Positions 11,103 to 22,608 of a DNA stretch of 64,000 nt are shown here, piece after piece (position 1 is the first letter of the stretch; each line of letters starts with the position of its first letter). The translations under genes were made by a program, and so were the position numbers. Origin of the DNA: Uranotaenia lowii (taxonomy: Eukaryota; Arthropoda; Insecta; Diptera; Culicidae). Under the pieces are notes generated by a model, which was not told where the DNA came from, searched no databases, and worked only from the letters and a program-made list of their open reading frames with translations. Where the stretch lies: positions 157,323,582-157,387,581 of the forward strand of contig NC_073692.1 in the NCBI RefSeq assembly GCF_029784155.1, read 5' to 3'.

Positions 11103-11786
11103 ATCGCTTTAGTTTCTATTCTATTCTATTCTATATTTTTTATTTATAGAGGATTTTAACCAACTTGGTCATTCGTCCTCTTTAGAAAAATTTACATTTT
11201 TAACTTATGTCTAGAGTTTTTGGATGATTTTGGTACTTCTTAAAAATTGTAGTAGGTTGTCCTCGTTGAGCACGTCCAACGCCCTCGATACGTCATGACC
11301 AATTCCACAGTTCTGTCGTTCTGTCCCGTATAATCTGCATTCTCCAATAATATGCGCAACTGTAAGTGGTTGATTGCAGGTGTTGCACGTGGTTATCCCT
11401 TTCGTGAAGAACTCAGAATGTGTGAGCATGGTGTGTCCAATTCGGAGTCTAGTCAGAGCACGTTGTTCTAGGGGGATGTTTCTATCTTTCCAGCGTAAAG
11501 TGGTAGATTTGATTCTTCTCAAGAAAAGTTGCCGGTTACCTAGCCAATCATCTTCCCATTTAAGCCTTATCTCCGATCTTATCCATGTGATGATGTCGGG
11601 TGCTGGAGTCTCAGTTGACATTTTCGGACCGCTTCTACCTTTTTCAGCTAATTCGTCAGCTTTGCTATTTCCATCGATACCTACATGACCCGGGATCCAA
11701 CACAAGGTTCCTTTAAGTTTGTGGAGATTTTCTTCAATCTCTTGCACCCATGGATGAAGAGATTTTCCAGACTATCGCTTTAGTTT
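11103..11786 (-). mobile_element. 5'-truncated non-LTR retrotransposon with 13-bp target duplication
   Basis: ATCGCTTTAGTTT occurs at 11103-11115 and 11774-11786 and flanks a 658-bp insert that reads on the minus strand. The 3' end (11116-11180 on the plus strand) carries the tail with GGACGAATGACC and GGTTAAAATCC, then an AATAG repeat instead of a pure A-tract. The insert sits inside the hAT-like element and must be younger than it. Confidence 0.88.
11211..11773 (-). pseudogene. Retrotransposon ORF2 C-terminus: RNase H domain and CCHC motif
   Basis: This is the 3' part of an ORF2 polyprotein. RNase H removes the RNA template during retrotransposition. The frame is open from the truncation point and carries the RNase H block CWIPGHVGIDGNSKADELA, with the last catalytic Asp in ADELA. 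About 90 residues later comes a CCHC-type motif, CNTCNQPLTVAHIIGEC (C-x2-C-x7-H-x4-C). ORF2 proteins of the I, R1, LOA and related clades end with these modules. The endonuclease and reverse transcriptase are missing through 5' truncation. There is no frameshift or internal stop in the remaining part, so the insertion is fairly young. A non-truncated copy elsewhere would be needed for activity. Confidence 0.88.
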
Positions 11787-11925
11787 TTTTTTTCTATAAA
11801 AACTCAATAGAAAATTCGACCGAATATTCGGCCGAATATTTGTTTGGCCGAAAAGTTAAAAAGGTCAATATTCGGTATCCGGCCGTTCGCCAAATACCAC
11901 TATTCGGTACATCTCTACTTTAAAG

Positions 11926-12185
11926 TTATAAAGCATATTTGAAGAAGCAAATGTTCTGAAGACACTTTAGAGCTAAAATGAAACAAAAAGACTCTAGGGA
12001 AAAAGTTCCACTTTTTGCCCTTTCGAACCACTGTGCGTGGCCTCGTGGCGACGCAATTGGCTATCATCTCGGAGGTTCGAAGTTGAAATCTGGTATCAGG
12101 GTTAATTTTTTTTTCATTAGGGTGTTTGATTGCTTGAGTAAGCAAATAAAACAAATGTGTAGCAGAGCTGATTAGTGCCGCCATG
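11926..12185 (+). repeat. Possible tRNA-derived SINE fragment
   Basis: The stretch from 12035 to 12095 (GCGTGGCCTCGTGGCGACGC, then GGAGGTTCGAAGTTG) resembles the internal promoter of a tRNA-derived SINE, with a B-box-like GGTTCGAAG. A T-tract follows. The A box is weak, so this is a low-confidence call. Confidence 0.3.
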
Positions 12186-12191
12186 TAAATG

Positions 12192-14157
12192 CAGGGCTAG
12201 AAGTTGGTCACTTTTTAGTAACTTTGTCACTTTTTTCAGGCTGGTCACTCAGAAGTAACTTTTTCTGAAATTTGGTCCCTAAAGTCACTATATTGTATAT
12301 AATTTCTTTACAACTGAGCTTATTTTTTTAAACTTTTTCTACTCATTATTCAAAACATTATATTGTTTCACGACAAGTGGTTTGTATTCATTAGTTTATT
12401 ATTAGGTTATTCGTTCATTATTTATTTGACGGATTCCTTTTCTTTCCTTTCAAGTCCTGTGGGAATTCACACGACCTTAATTGAGAGAATGGCACATATT
12501 CAGTAAGGAAGATTATTGCTTTGATATATCGCTTACACTTAAACATTATATGGATGACAATTGGAATTTAACCAAAAATAGTTTTTCGCCTAAAAAATAT
12601 TTAGTTTTTTGTTTATTTGTGATACTTTACCAGCGTTTTGGCATTCGTGTCAAAAAAAATATTTCCTAAAGTGACACTATTACAACATGTTTAACCAAGA
12701 TTTGAAGTGGTATGACTTTGGAAGCTTGAATTTGTTAAAAATTATTCTCAACTAAATTTAAAAAAAAATAACAATCAAAATCTGTACAGTGCACTAAATC
12801 ACTTGGCAGGAAACATTCCATGCTGAAAGCTCTGCTCTTGGTTGTGTAAAATGGAAGGTAAACTTGTGATAGGTGACTCAATTGAAACGAAAATATCAGA
12901 TATTTCATTTCTAAGATCCTTTATTTCTAGACATTTTCGAATCATTTGAAAGATTGGTAAATATGCAATGATTTCAAACCATTCGATCGAGTGCTCGATA
13001 GCTTACAGTAATTTTTGTACCTTTCTAGAGGTTACTACAATATTCCAATAGGCGTTTCTTGGATGGATACTATATCAGTGACTATATTTCTGAGGTGTTT
13101 CTTGGATCTGTCAATTTTTTAAAGAAATTGTCGTGTAAAATCATCTATGAATATTTTTTTTTAATTCCTTCCTTTTTGAACATCATTTTTTTTCTAGTAA
13201 ATCTTTCTAATGATTGATATGTGAATCAAGCAATAAAGGCTGCAGTGAATCTCTTAGGAAATGTTCAATTTTTGTAATTAAATTCCCTTCGAGTTAGTTT
13301 TAAATAAGAAAAATTATTTTCTACTTTGAAGATAGGTCTCGTAAAATTATTTAGCTTTTTTGTGTTATTATCATCTTAAGTCAGTTTTTTCGCTAAGCTT
13401 CTTTAAGTCATTGTCAATCTTCTGTTAACATTTTGTCCTTTATCTTTTTAAACCTCTTTCATTGTTTTGTCACTTTTTCATGAGGATCTCCCAATTTTTA
13501 ATTTCATGACTCTTTCATGAAATGAAATTTCTAAAAATGTAAATCTTAGCTCAATTTCAAGTAAATTCTTCAAACTTTTCGTTAAACATGTGCTGGTATT
13601 TTATTTGCATTTGGAGATCTCTCACATATAACAAATTTGTTGAAAATTTTGGTTTCTGTAAATTTATTTCGAATTGTTAACTTTTTTCAATATAATTTTA
13701 GACTTTTTCAACTGTTTTAGTGCCATTGAAAAAATTCTGATGGTGTATTCACTATAGAATAAATTTTCAAAATTTGTGGGTTTTTTTTTCAAAGAAAATG
13801 GATGAACTCGAAGTTCTTGTCGGGCTTTGTAGTCCTAGTCTTTACAGTACGATCTTTTGGTTCCCTTCCATTGTTTCTTTAGAACTGTAGGATTCTGCGG
13901 TCGCTGTTCTTAAGTTATCTAAGCTCATTTAAAATGTTCCTCTTTTGTCCAACATATTGCTTTTCTACAAGTGAGGCCAAGAGCCTTCCAAAAAAGTTTT
14001 TCAATTAACAGAATTGTCTTTAAAGTGTTTTGTTTTAGTTTTTAATGTCATTTTTAAGTTAGGTTTCGTCTTGATCTGGTCACTAATTTTACCCTAATTT
14101 CACTTCAAAGTAACTATTTTGCCCTACTTTTTTACCGCATGATCGCTTCTAGCCCTG
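12192..14157. mobile_element. Non-coding element with CAGGGCTAGAAG ends and 6-bp target duplication (element A)
   Basis: The left end CAGGGCTAGAAG (12192) and right end CTTCTAGCCCTG (to 14157) are perfect 12-bp inverted repeats, flanked by the perfect 6-bp duplication TAAATG (12186-12191 and 14158-14163). Just inside both ends are repeats in the same direction, not inverted: GGTCACT and AAGTAACT words near 12206-12290 and near 14080-14120. The 1.97-kb interior is AT-rich with no reading frame above about 60 codons. Short CAGGG ends, direct subterminal repeats and a 6-bp duplication recur in the elements at 26998-35452 and 30250-34622. Confidence 0.75.
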
Positions 14158-14405
14158 TAAATGCGACCCAATCGGGATTGGGCTCCCTCTCAATGACGAT
14201 TTTACACACTATACAGCTAAAGTAAGCAGTTCAATGGCATAACATAAACCATGAAAAATACCATGAACAAAGACGCTCTACGCTTTTGAATGAATATTTA
14301 AAAAAAATCGAGTACAAAGATGTATTTGTTTGGAAGAACAAATGTTTGCAAAAAAGTTTAAATCAATTAACAAATTCCCTTAAAAACTAACCAAGATTTA
14401 GTGAT

Positions 14406-14850
14406 GTACTGTAAACTGGGGAAACTTTGATCAGCGGGATAACTTTGATCAACATGAAATTTTTGTAGATAGTCATCATTAACAAGTATTAAGTTAAAAT
14501 ATCTAAAAACTGTTTACTACGTTTTAAAGCCTAAAAATTGAGTTACAAATAAGCAAAATTTGGTTTTTATTATGAGATTTTTAATATTAGTTAAAATATA
14601 ATTTTAAAATCTTAAAATATCTGGTTTTTTGAAGGCTTACGAACAAACATCTCTCCTGATCAAATTTAAGCATTTAGGAGCAAATGGGTTGTTTTATGTG
14701 AAAGTTCAACTTTTTTCTTGGTTTAGGTTTATTTTAAGTGTTATTTTTATGGTCAGTTGATGATCACTTTTGGATATTGAAAAAAAAAAAGGTCATTTTC
14801 CACGAAAAAGCCTGTATAGAAAAAATGGCTAAAAACCCTTTCAAATAGTT
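14406..14850 (+). mobile_element. Truncated copy of the TA-flanked GTAAACTGG MITE
   Basis: From TACTGTAAACTGGGGAAAC at 14406 the sequence follows the complete element at 20034-20918 for about 440 bp, including AACTTTGATCAACATGAAAT, ACAAACATCTCTCCTGATCA and TTAGGAGCAAATGGGTTG. It then stops matching, so the right half and right end are absent. Confidence 0.85.
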
Positions 14851-15689
14851 AAGTTTGAAGAAAATATTCATTGGGTAAATTTCTCGCTTGTCATGAACTC
14901 TATACAGAGGCATGATGGGATTCACACATTGATAAGCAATGATGCCACAAATGTGTCAAATTAGCTGATTCACCCCTCTCCCAACCAAAATTGTTTTGCT
15001 AGGATGCAGAGGTAACCTCGGTCCTAAAGCACAAAATAGATCTTTCATCCTTTTCTCTTTCTTCCAATCTATCTATTGACTACTAAAACGTGGCCGGCGC
15101 CGTTATTGACGTTAAAAGAGAGAGCATCAGTTTTGTGCAGTGTGAATGAGCTGCTAATCCCAAGCACCATTCATTTGACCTCGGATTAAAATTGATGGCC
15201 TCGGTCAATCACGGAGTAGCAACCACTGGCGATGTGGAACTTGTTCTACTGAGCCACTCCAGCGATCGTGGACCTCGAAGTGATTGTTATCATAATATGT
15301 TTTTGGAACAAGAAATGCATACATTTTCTACAACCATGCACTTCGGGTTTTACAGTTTAAGGTGGATGTGAGTAGTTAATCAAGCTAAGCTAGCTAAGCT
15401 AAGCTAAGAATTCCCAGTGGTCCAGCGGTTTTTGAGAAAAAGAATGTCATATTTCGGTGTTTCTCGGCTTAGATTTTATGCGATCCTTAATTTGTTAACC
15501 TGCCGATTCCTCTGATAAAAACAGGAATACTGAAAGAAAATTGTTTCAGCAAAACAACATATAGAACTAGATAATTTTGCACATGCATTATACTGCGCTA
15601 CCCCAGTTATCCGCTGGATTGTTCAGGTTTGCGAAAACCATAACAAAACCGGACAAAAAGGAATCAACTACCCTCAAAGCCAACCATTC
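14851..15689. other. Non-coding sequence with a short GCTAA microsatellite
   Basis: No gene. The part from 15060 to 15300 has higher GC and looks single-copy. A microsatellite of AAGCTAAGCTAGCTAAGC type lies at about 15382-15408. Confidence 0.5.
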
Positions 15690-17374
15690 CTAGCATTCCT
15701 CAATTTCACCCTGAATTCGTCCATCCATCGTCCCGGTATCCTTACATTGACTTTTTCAACGCGATATCGGTCTGATTCGGCACCACCGAACACGAAACAT
15801 GGCACCACATGGCGGTTTCATGTGTCGTCCCATCAGCAACAAATTTCATATTAAATTTCGCACACTCGCAACAACAACCATCTTTTTGGCAAACGAGGAA
15901 CATCGAAGAGGGCGGCGTGGTTGCCGAAAACATCGGTTTTCTGCACACCGCTGCTGCTGCACGTATTTTCTTTGCTGGCATAAATATTCGGAAAGGTGTA
16001 TATAGAATTGTATTACTTCTTTTCTTAGCGAGGAGACTTATTTAATGGGTTGACGTAAAAAGACTGGTTACGTTTTAATTGATTTTTTGTAGAAGTCTTT
16101 TTGAAACGTTTCGCTAGTTTTCAAATAAGGAATGAGAGAATAGCCGACCGACTTCTAACCAACTCCAGATCCGGTTTAGCCATATGCCGGCAACACCGGT
16201 TTATATGTAGCTTCAGCCTAAAGGAAGAGAGCGTGTTCGTGAAAGCTTTTTCCACATTTTCACTTTTTCTCCCTCTCGAATTTTTCTTCCGAGACCTTGG
16301 GGAGCCAGAGCGAATTTTATGATGTACAACTTTCGGTCGTCCTGCTGCCTGCTGCTGCTGAGTTATTTTTTCTTCACTCGGTTGACTTTTGGTTTGAAGG
16401 ATATGAGTTGGGTATCGATTTTTCCTGATCCGTTCGCTCTCTGCTTTCCATAAAGAGGAACTTACTTGGGGTGGCAGGCGTTTTGCTGATGGGTGAGAAA
16501 AGTTTGGAGCTTTCGGGAGAAAAATGGAAATGCGTACGTGAGAACCGGAAAAAGCCGAAGTCGAAAGTGTCCTGACTCCTGGAAAGATGAGGCGACTTCG
16601 GGCTCCACTCGGATGTTGATTTCGTCACACGAACACGACACGGGGTGGAAGTGTTTGCCGGCAAATCCTTACGGCGCAGTCCTTGTTCAGATTTTAACGC
16701 GTATGGAACCCTACTGACAAATCCGACGATTGTCACGGAATTGGGATTGCTGAAGTGTGTGGAGTGAAACGTGTAGCGTTGAGGGCAAGGATAAACTTGC
16801 AGAAGGCGAAAGGATACACGTGGTGCAGTGACGGTGGAAAACCTATAGCGAAAAAAAAGACCGCAGAGAGGCTCGCAAGTCCATAGTTGCACTAGGCAGA
16901 GAGTTCGGAGAGCACCGCCAGGAAAGATAAAGTTTAATTCTGTCTAACATATTCGAGCCCCGCCCTGAGAATTACAAAACCAGCTGCAGGGAAAGTTTTA
17001 TCTTTAGTATTTTATTGCAATTTTGCATCTGGTTTAGGCATTTCGAACGCGATTCGAGCCATTTATAAGTGAACACTCCGATTTGGATTGCAGCAGCTTT
17101 TGGCGATATTTACAGAAAATTTGGCAGTGTTTCATCTCGTCCAGTGAGAGCGAGAGTGTTTGTAGCAGTGGAAGAAATTATCCAGACTTAGTATTGTCGC
17201 AGCCGTTCTCAAATACTATCGTGAAAAGAAAAATTTGCTCATCTCGGTCTGCCGAAAAGAAGCCGGCAGCTGTCAAAAAGTGTGAAAATCGAAAATCGAA
17301 ATTCCTGAAACCGTTCCCCTTCAGAGGATTTTCTTCTTCAGTGTTTCGGTGCCCGCACAAATAAGCCGAGCAAA
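15690..17374 (+). promoter_or_regulatory. Candidate promoter and 5' untranslated region upstream of the exon at 17375
   Basis: This is the longest repeat-free, GC-balanced stretch of the window. A TATA-like TTATAAG lies at about 17061-17067, within 320 bp of the candidate start codon. Upstream start codons are present, including a 93-codon frame (17083-17364) that ends 10 bp before the ATG at 17375. It could be an upstream ORF or chance. A 172-codon frame on the opposite strand (16374-16892) has no recognisable domain. Transcription start and direction are inference. Confidence 0.35.
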
Positions 17375-17450
17375 ATGTTGATTGGATTAGTCCGAGATTC
17401 GGTAATGCAGTGCTTCTGCCACACATGCCGAGCACCAATTCTGCCGGCAG
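17375..17450 (+). CDS. Candidate first coding exon of an unidentified host gene
   Basis: An ATG in good context (GAGCAAAATG) opens 25 codons plus one base, starting MLIGLVRDSVMQCFCHTC and running through R-A-P-I-L-P-A. The exon ends at CCGGCAG followed by GTAAGTC, a textbook splice donor (17451). The protein part is cysteine-rich (three Cys in six residues) and I do not recognise it. Reading through the donor gives another 51 codons to a stop at 17605, so an unspliced frame cannot be excluded. No partner exon is identified: downstream lie repeats, and I see no convincing acceptor joined to a coding frame. The call rests on start context, donor strength and the single-copy surroundings only. 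Confidence 0.4.
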
Positions 17451-18734
17451 GTAAGTCAACGCGTTCCTCAACCCTTTCGTCGCTTTCCAACAGTACTGCT
17501 CACAAACTTCCTGCGGTTAACCGGATTACTTCCATCAAGATATGTGTGCCGCCGATTTCCGTTTCCTCCAGATATCGAATCTACTCAACGCTAGATTGCC
17601 GCTGAACTCAGTTCTGCAATTCAATTCAAATCAGAAACGTGACTGTGCTACCATTTATGAATAATAATCGTAACAAGGTCCCGCTTCGATGAGACGATTT
17701 TCACTGACGACGAAAACGTCGGGACGACGTTTCTGTCATGAAAACGTAAAGTTGGAGCCCCCCTTTTCCTCCAAAGACCCACAAAGTCCCCCCTTATCCC
17801 CCATCCCAAGAAAGGAAAATGTGATGACTCATTCGATCCGATTTCTGTCATACATCCTTCGTTTTCCGCAACCAACATTTTCCCTGCAATCATCTTCCAT
17901 TCCTGCTGATCCCGTGATAGGTATGACTTTCTTAGTCTCCAAATCCTCATACTTGTCACGTTTCTCCTTGTGGATCCTTGGAATTCTTAAAACATCCTCA
18001 GCCAGCCGGTAGTTATGTCATTTCGGGGTTCGGGGGGCAGACCCTTTAGACTTGATCCGGCATAGCTGAGGTGAAGAAGAAAAAAGGGAAATATATTACC
18101 TACTCTGGTTTTTTCGAACTTCGAAAGCGGTGTACAGGGACGGGAAAGCTATTTTTGAAAGTCGATTCTTGGATTCAGATTGCCGCCCCACTTGCTGCTC
18201 ATTTTCGATCGGTAATCTGGATGTAATTGCTGCTCACTTTGTTTCCGGGAGAGATAAGATATCTTAATCCCGGAAGGGTTCTTGTTTGGAATGAGGATTT
18301 ATATTCGATATGAGTATTTCCAAGAACAAAATTGAGCAGCTGCTGTTGTTATAACTTTAAATTTTATGATGTTTATAATCATGAATAAAATCTTTTCAAT
18401 TGATACAAACGTATAAAATTAATTTTCCTTGTTCATATGTGCTGTGCTATAACAAAATCAATCGTTTCACCTAATTTTATGCGGAATTTGGTGTCCTTTC
18501 AAGTGATAATTTCTTATGATTTAAAAACAATCCCGAGTGAATTTCTACATAATAATTCATACATAATGTAAAAGTATGTTTTCTTTAAGATAATGAACAG
18601 TGAAATTTCAGATTAGAAAATTAAATATTCAATTCTGGATTATATATAGGGATGTTATCACTGATAAGATGTTATTATGCAAAATAATATGTATCATCTT
18701 CGGATATCGTCGCAGATACCTTTTCACATAAATG
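17451..18734. other. Putative intron or intergenic sequence
   Basis: The sequence from 17451 to about 18010 stays GC-balanced and single-copy, then composition drops to AT-rich. No further exon can be supported. Confidence 0.4.
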
Positions 18735-18972
18735 ATGCCACCTCCCGTGGCATAGAGGATATCCTCCAAGACTTCTAAGTCAACGCAACGGTCGTAAGAT
18801 CGAATCTCGGTCACGGCATACATAGTACATTTTCTGTGGGTTGGTTTTGTTAGCATTTGTAGCCATCATATCCTCGAAAGATGTACGACTTAATGTTAAG
18901 TTAATAGATTCTCTTCGAGGAAACATCAAGTTTCATTGGATCCAATATGTGTTTGTGTGCATTTTTTTTAAA
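18735..18972 (+). repeat. tRNA-derived SINE, copy 1
   Basis: A tRNA-like head has a B box in AAGATCGAATCTCGGTCACG (about 18797-18817), followed by CATACATAGTAC, TAGCCATCATATCCTC, AAGATGTACG and GAAACATCAAGTTTCA. The same body occurs at 19548-19785 and, inverted, at 58396-58556. Such elements are transcribed by RNA polymerase III and moved by LINE enzymes. Confidence 0.75.
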
Positions 18973-19547
18973 TAAGTTTTTTTTTAGATAAATATTTCGG
19001 TTTCAAAATCTCGTATCCAAAAATTTTGTTTGTTGATTTCGCAACAATCTTCATTCATCCATTGATTTTTTATGTATTTGATCAAATTAGTAAAGGAAGA
19101 AGTAGGGCATTTGACCTCTGGAAGACTTTACTCCTCAGTCCGCATTCCTTAGCATATCTCGTAGCCGGAATCACTTACCAAAGTCTTTTCCCCTAAAAAA
19201 TGCGTCAAAAGAAGCAAAACATCTTTGACATTTATTCAAAAATATATTTTTCAAGTTATTTGACTTTGGTTCAAAATTCTAACCAAATGTTTCTAAAAGA
19301 CTTTTTTTCATCGTTAAAAAAACATTTAAATCGAATGGGTTATAACATCAAATTCTCATCCCAGTACATCAATTGTTAAAAAATGATATGGAAGTTGCGG
19401 TTTGCTATCAACACTTTGAATGAAATTACCCAATAAGTGCATTGCAAGTCTTTAAGGATTGATTTTGCATAAAAAATTTAAATATTTCCCTACTGGCTGA
19501 AAAATACTTAGTGAATATTTTATCTACCAAAACCAAAATATCCACTC

Positions 19548-19785
19548 GCCGCCGTTGTGGCCTTAAGGATAACGTTTTAGTCTTCTAAGCCAGAGTTCAT
19601 GAGATCGAGTCTTGGTCACGGTACACGTAGTACTATTTCTGTGATCTGGTGATGGTATTAATATTAGTAAGATGTTAGCCATTATATCCTTAAAAGATGT
19701 ACGCTTTAGTCTTCAATAGAATTAAAATTTCTTTAAAGAAACATGAAGTTTCACTGAGATCCTATAAGTGTGTGTTCGTTTCATT
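19548..19785 (+). repeat. tRNA-derived SINE, copy 2
   Basis: The head GCCGCCGTTGTGGCCTTAAGG supplies an A-box-like part and GAGATCGAGTCTTGGTCACG a B box. The body shares GTAGTAC, TAGCCATTATATCC, AAGATGTACGCTTTAG and GAAACATGAAGTTTCACTGA with copy 1. It has the more complete 5' end of the three copies. Confidence 0.78.
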
Positions 19786-20033
19786 AAAGATAAATAGACC
19801 CAGAATAAACGATGCAGCCTCCTTTGACATTAAGCTCTAATTATCGTGATTTCGTGATCACATTATCACATACCGCCCTAAGTTTTGGAGCATAATGAGA
19901 AAATCAAAGCACCAACTCCCTATGCGTCTTAAACTGATTTTCTCTTGAAATGTAATGAATTGTAAAAATATTAACTCAGTCTCACACCAAATCATAATTC
20001 TTTATTTAAAGCCTTATTGCTGTATTCAGAGTA

Positions 20034-20918
20034 CCGTAAACTGGGGGAACTTTGTTCAACGGGGTAACTTTGATCAACATGAAATTTTTGCAAATAATCA
20101 TCATTAACCAAGTAAAAAGTTAAAATATCTAAAAACGGTTCACTACGTTTGAAAGCCTATAAATTGAGTTACAAATAAGCTAAATTTGGTTTTTATTAGA
20201 AGATTTTTTATGTCACTTAATATGTAATGTTAAAATGTTAAAATATCTGGTTTTTCGAAGGCTCACAAACAAACATCTCTCCTGATCAAATTTGAGCATT
20301 TAGGAGCAAATGGGTTGCTTTATGTGAAAGTTCAACTTTTTTCTTTTTTAAGGTTTAGCTTAAGTGTTATTTTTATAATCATTTGGTGATAATTTTTGGA
20401 TATTGAAAAAAAAACGGTGATTTTTCATGAGAAAGCCCGTATAGCAAAAATTGCTAACAGTGCGGGGATCTAGAGAATTACATGAAAGCAAAATTTCATT
20501 TGTTTTTTAGGCCGAAAAAATTGATAAAATGTTAATAATTTTTGCCTTTAGATGTATGCAGCAACATTGTCCATCTTTCGATTATAAATGTTTTGAAAAA
20601 AAAAACGTTGAAACAATCAGTTTAGTTCTAACCAAAATTACTGTTATTGATGTTTATACCTTCCGTGCTAAATGGCACCATAACAATTATTTTGAAGATG
20701 TTGAGGTACGTAAAAACCATAATGATCAAAGTTACCCCGAAAATCGAAATCTGGTTTTGTAACAAACATTTAATTATAACCTCCAATGTCGTTTGAATTT
20801 ACTGCAATCAATGATCATGTTTTAAACTCATCACTTCAGTGTTTTAAAACTTTTAGCTATTACAAAAAAGCAACACCTTCCAAAATATCAAAGTGATCAA
20901 AGTTCCCCCAGTTTACGG
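20034..20918. mobile_element. Complete TA-flanked MITE with CCGTAAACTGGGGGAACTTTG ends
   Basis: The ends CCGTAAACTGGGGGAACTTTG (20034) and its exact inverse (to 20918) are flanked by TA (20032-20033 and 20919-20920), the target of Tc1/mariner-type elements. The outer bases also match (GTACC... on both sides). The 885-bp interior has no transposase frame. AACTTTGATCA words occur repeatedly near both ends. The partial copy at 14406-14850 belongs to the same family. Confidence 0.88.
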
Positions 20919-20984
20919 TACATCTTTCAATATTTAAAATGATTCAAGAGACATATATAAAAAAAACAAGGCTGCTAGCCAACC

Positions 20985-21910
20985 AGGAAAACCGGGAGTA
21001 CCGGGTAAAACTTTGGAATTTCTCTGACTCACCAGAAAACCGTGCTGAACCGGGATTTTCAGCTCATCACCGGGAAAACTGTCATGTTTGGACATTTCGT
21101 GCGGAATTGCGGAAAAATATTTCAAATAAATATCTAAATTATGGTTGCCAGAATTTTTCACACGTATCCGGACCGGAAAAATCTGTTCTATTTTATATAA
21201 AAACCGGGAATAATCAGGACATTTGATTTCAAAATTTTCCACCAAAAATCCGGGCAATATCCGGGCCAATTATGTCAAAACCTAGGATTTAAAAAAATTT
21301 AAAAAACTTGCCATAATTTTTTTTTACCAAAACTCGTGTTTTAGGTATCCAAAAAACCGTTCGTGATTATTTTTATAAAACTTGCTCAGAAAATTTCAAT
21401 TTGGGTGTATACATAAAAAAATTTACAACGCAATTTGTTCTTTCAGTATGATTTTGGCGAATAAAGTGAATAAATATATGAAAAGTATAACTGCACTTCT
21501 AAAATACATTTTTTGTCTGGTTTCTGATAACTTTGGAATTCTTTATTTCAATTGACCACTGCTTCAAATTTAGAAAAGCTGGAAACAGTTAAAATTTGAG
21601 GCTATGAAAGACGAACTTAGTTTTGCAAAACAGTTGAAACTATAGAGCGAAACAATACATAGCTGCGAATTTTGTTGGATTTGTCTCTAAATTTTATGAA
21701 GACCTGTGTGATATGAGAAAAACTACAGGTTTGAAGACGTCAGAGTATTCGTCATTATTTCATACCGGTTGAACACTTTTGGGAAACAGTTGTTAGAAAC
21801 ATGTCAGGGGTTAACATTTAAATTATTTTATTATATATGATTTCGTATTCCGAAATTAGTAAAATAAAATCCGGGAGAAATCATCATTTTTATCAGAGAA
21901 ATCCGAGAAA
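20985..21910. repeat. Dispersed CCGGGAAAACC-type repeat, diverged copy
   Basis: Words such as ACCGGGAAAAC, ACCGGGATTTTC and CCGGGAGAAATC cluster at 20990-21280 and return at 21870-21915. The block GGACATTTGATTTCAAAATTTTCC...ATCCGGGCAA near 21215-21260 also occurs near 51150-51190. Related sequence is found at 27.0, 30.3, 34.6, 35.4, 41.9, 51.1-51.6 and 57.0-57.2 kb. Confidence 0.7.
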
Positions 21911-22346
21911 AACTTCTGATTTGCAAAACGAAAAATCGCTAGCCTAACGCTGAAAATGGGCATAGTCATCAATAAAATAAACAATGCCTGGAACAAAGTT
22001 TCAACTAAAGTAGGAAAAAAAATTAACGATTCCACACATAATAATAATTTTTTTTAAGCTCTAGATAAGAACCCAGAAGTTCGATCCAGAGTTACGGACT
22101 TCAGTATTGAAGTGTGATTTTATTTAATTGATAATTATTCTCGGATTGACCGCTGTGTGGTTCTTCAAGCACTTAACTCAAAATTTTATTAGTCTGTTTT
22201 GTTGCTCAACTTTTATCAAACTTTCTGTCAATACTGTAAAAGATTTCTTACAAATTTCTATGCATGAAAAAATCAATAAGCAATTATAAAACTTAAAAAA
22301 ATTAAAAAAAAAATTATATCATTTCTTAAACCATTTGAACAATTGT

Positions 22347-22407
22347 ACCGTCTCGATTTCCTTCGGAGTTCGAAATTGAAACAAGACGATATAACTCTCA
22401 GAAACCA
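22347..22407 (+). repeat. 61-bp direct repeat, upstream copy
   Basis: ACCG-T-CTCGATTTC through ACTCTCAGAAACCA. It matches 22690-22750 at 59 of 61 positions. The two copies bracket about 280 bp that ends with the tRNA-Lys-like sequence. Confidence 0.9.
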
Positions 22408-22608
22408 CTACGGTTTGAAGACAGTATAAAAATACCAGCTTCTGAATCAAGCAATCCTATAAAAGTCTTACCAAAAACTCTGTCGGATAGGTAAGGACGT
22501 TCATCCCCATTTGCTCCAACCGAGGTAGTACACACCCCGGAATCTAGCTTCTCATTAATGCTCTCTTTATTGGAAGTACAAGAATCGTCACTCGATCAGT
22601 CGGAATTG

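Larger units (their letters stand above)
10446..11917. mobile_element. Non-autonomous hAT-like element, interrupted by a retrotransposon
   Basis: The ends TAGAGATGTACCGAATA (10446) and its inverse (ending 11917) are flanked by a perfect 8-bp duplication, CTTTAAAG, at 10438-10445 and 11918-11925. An 8-bp duplication with TAGAGATG-type ends is characteristic of hAT elements. Both termini carry clustered CCGAATATTCGGCC palindromes. Without the retrotransposon and its duplicated target the element would be about 800 bp. It encodes no transposase. A stretch in its left half (about 10730-10830) matches, in reverse orientation, the sequence at 41925-42020. Confidence 0.88.

Noticed and set aside
16374..16892. 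172-codon minus-strand frame in the higher-GC island
   Set aside because: Composition is Ser/Arg/Pro-rich without any domain. It lies opposite a likely promoter region, and other frames are also open.
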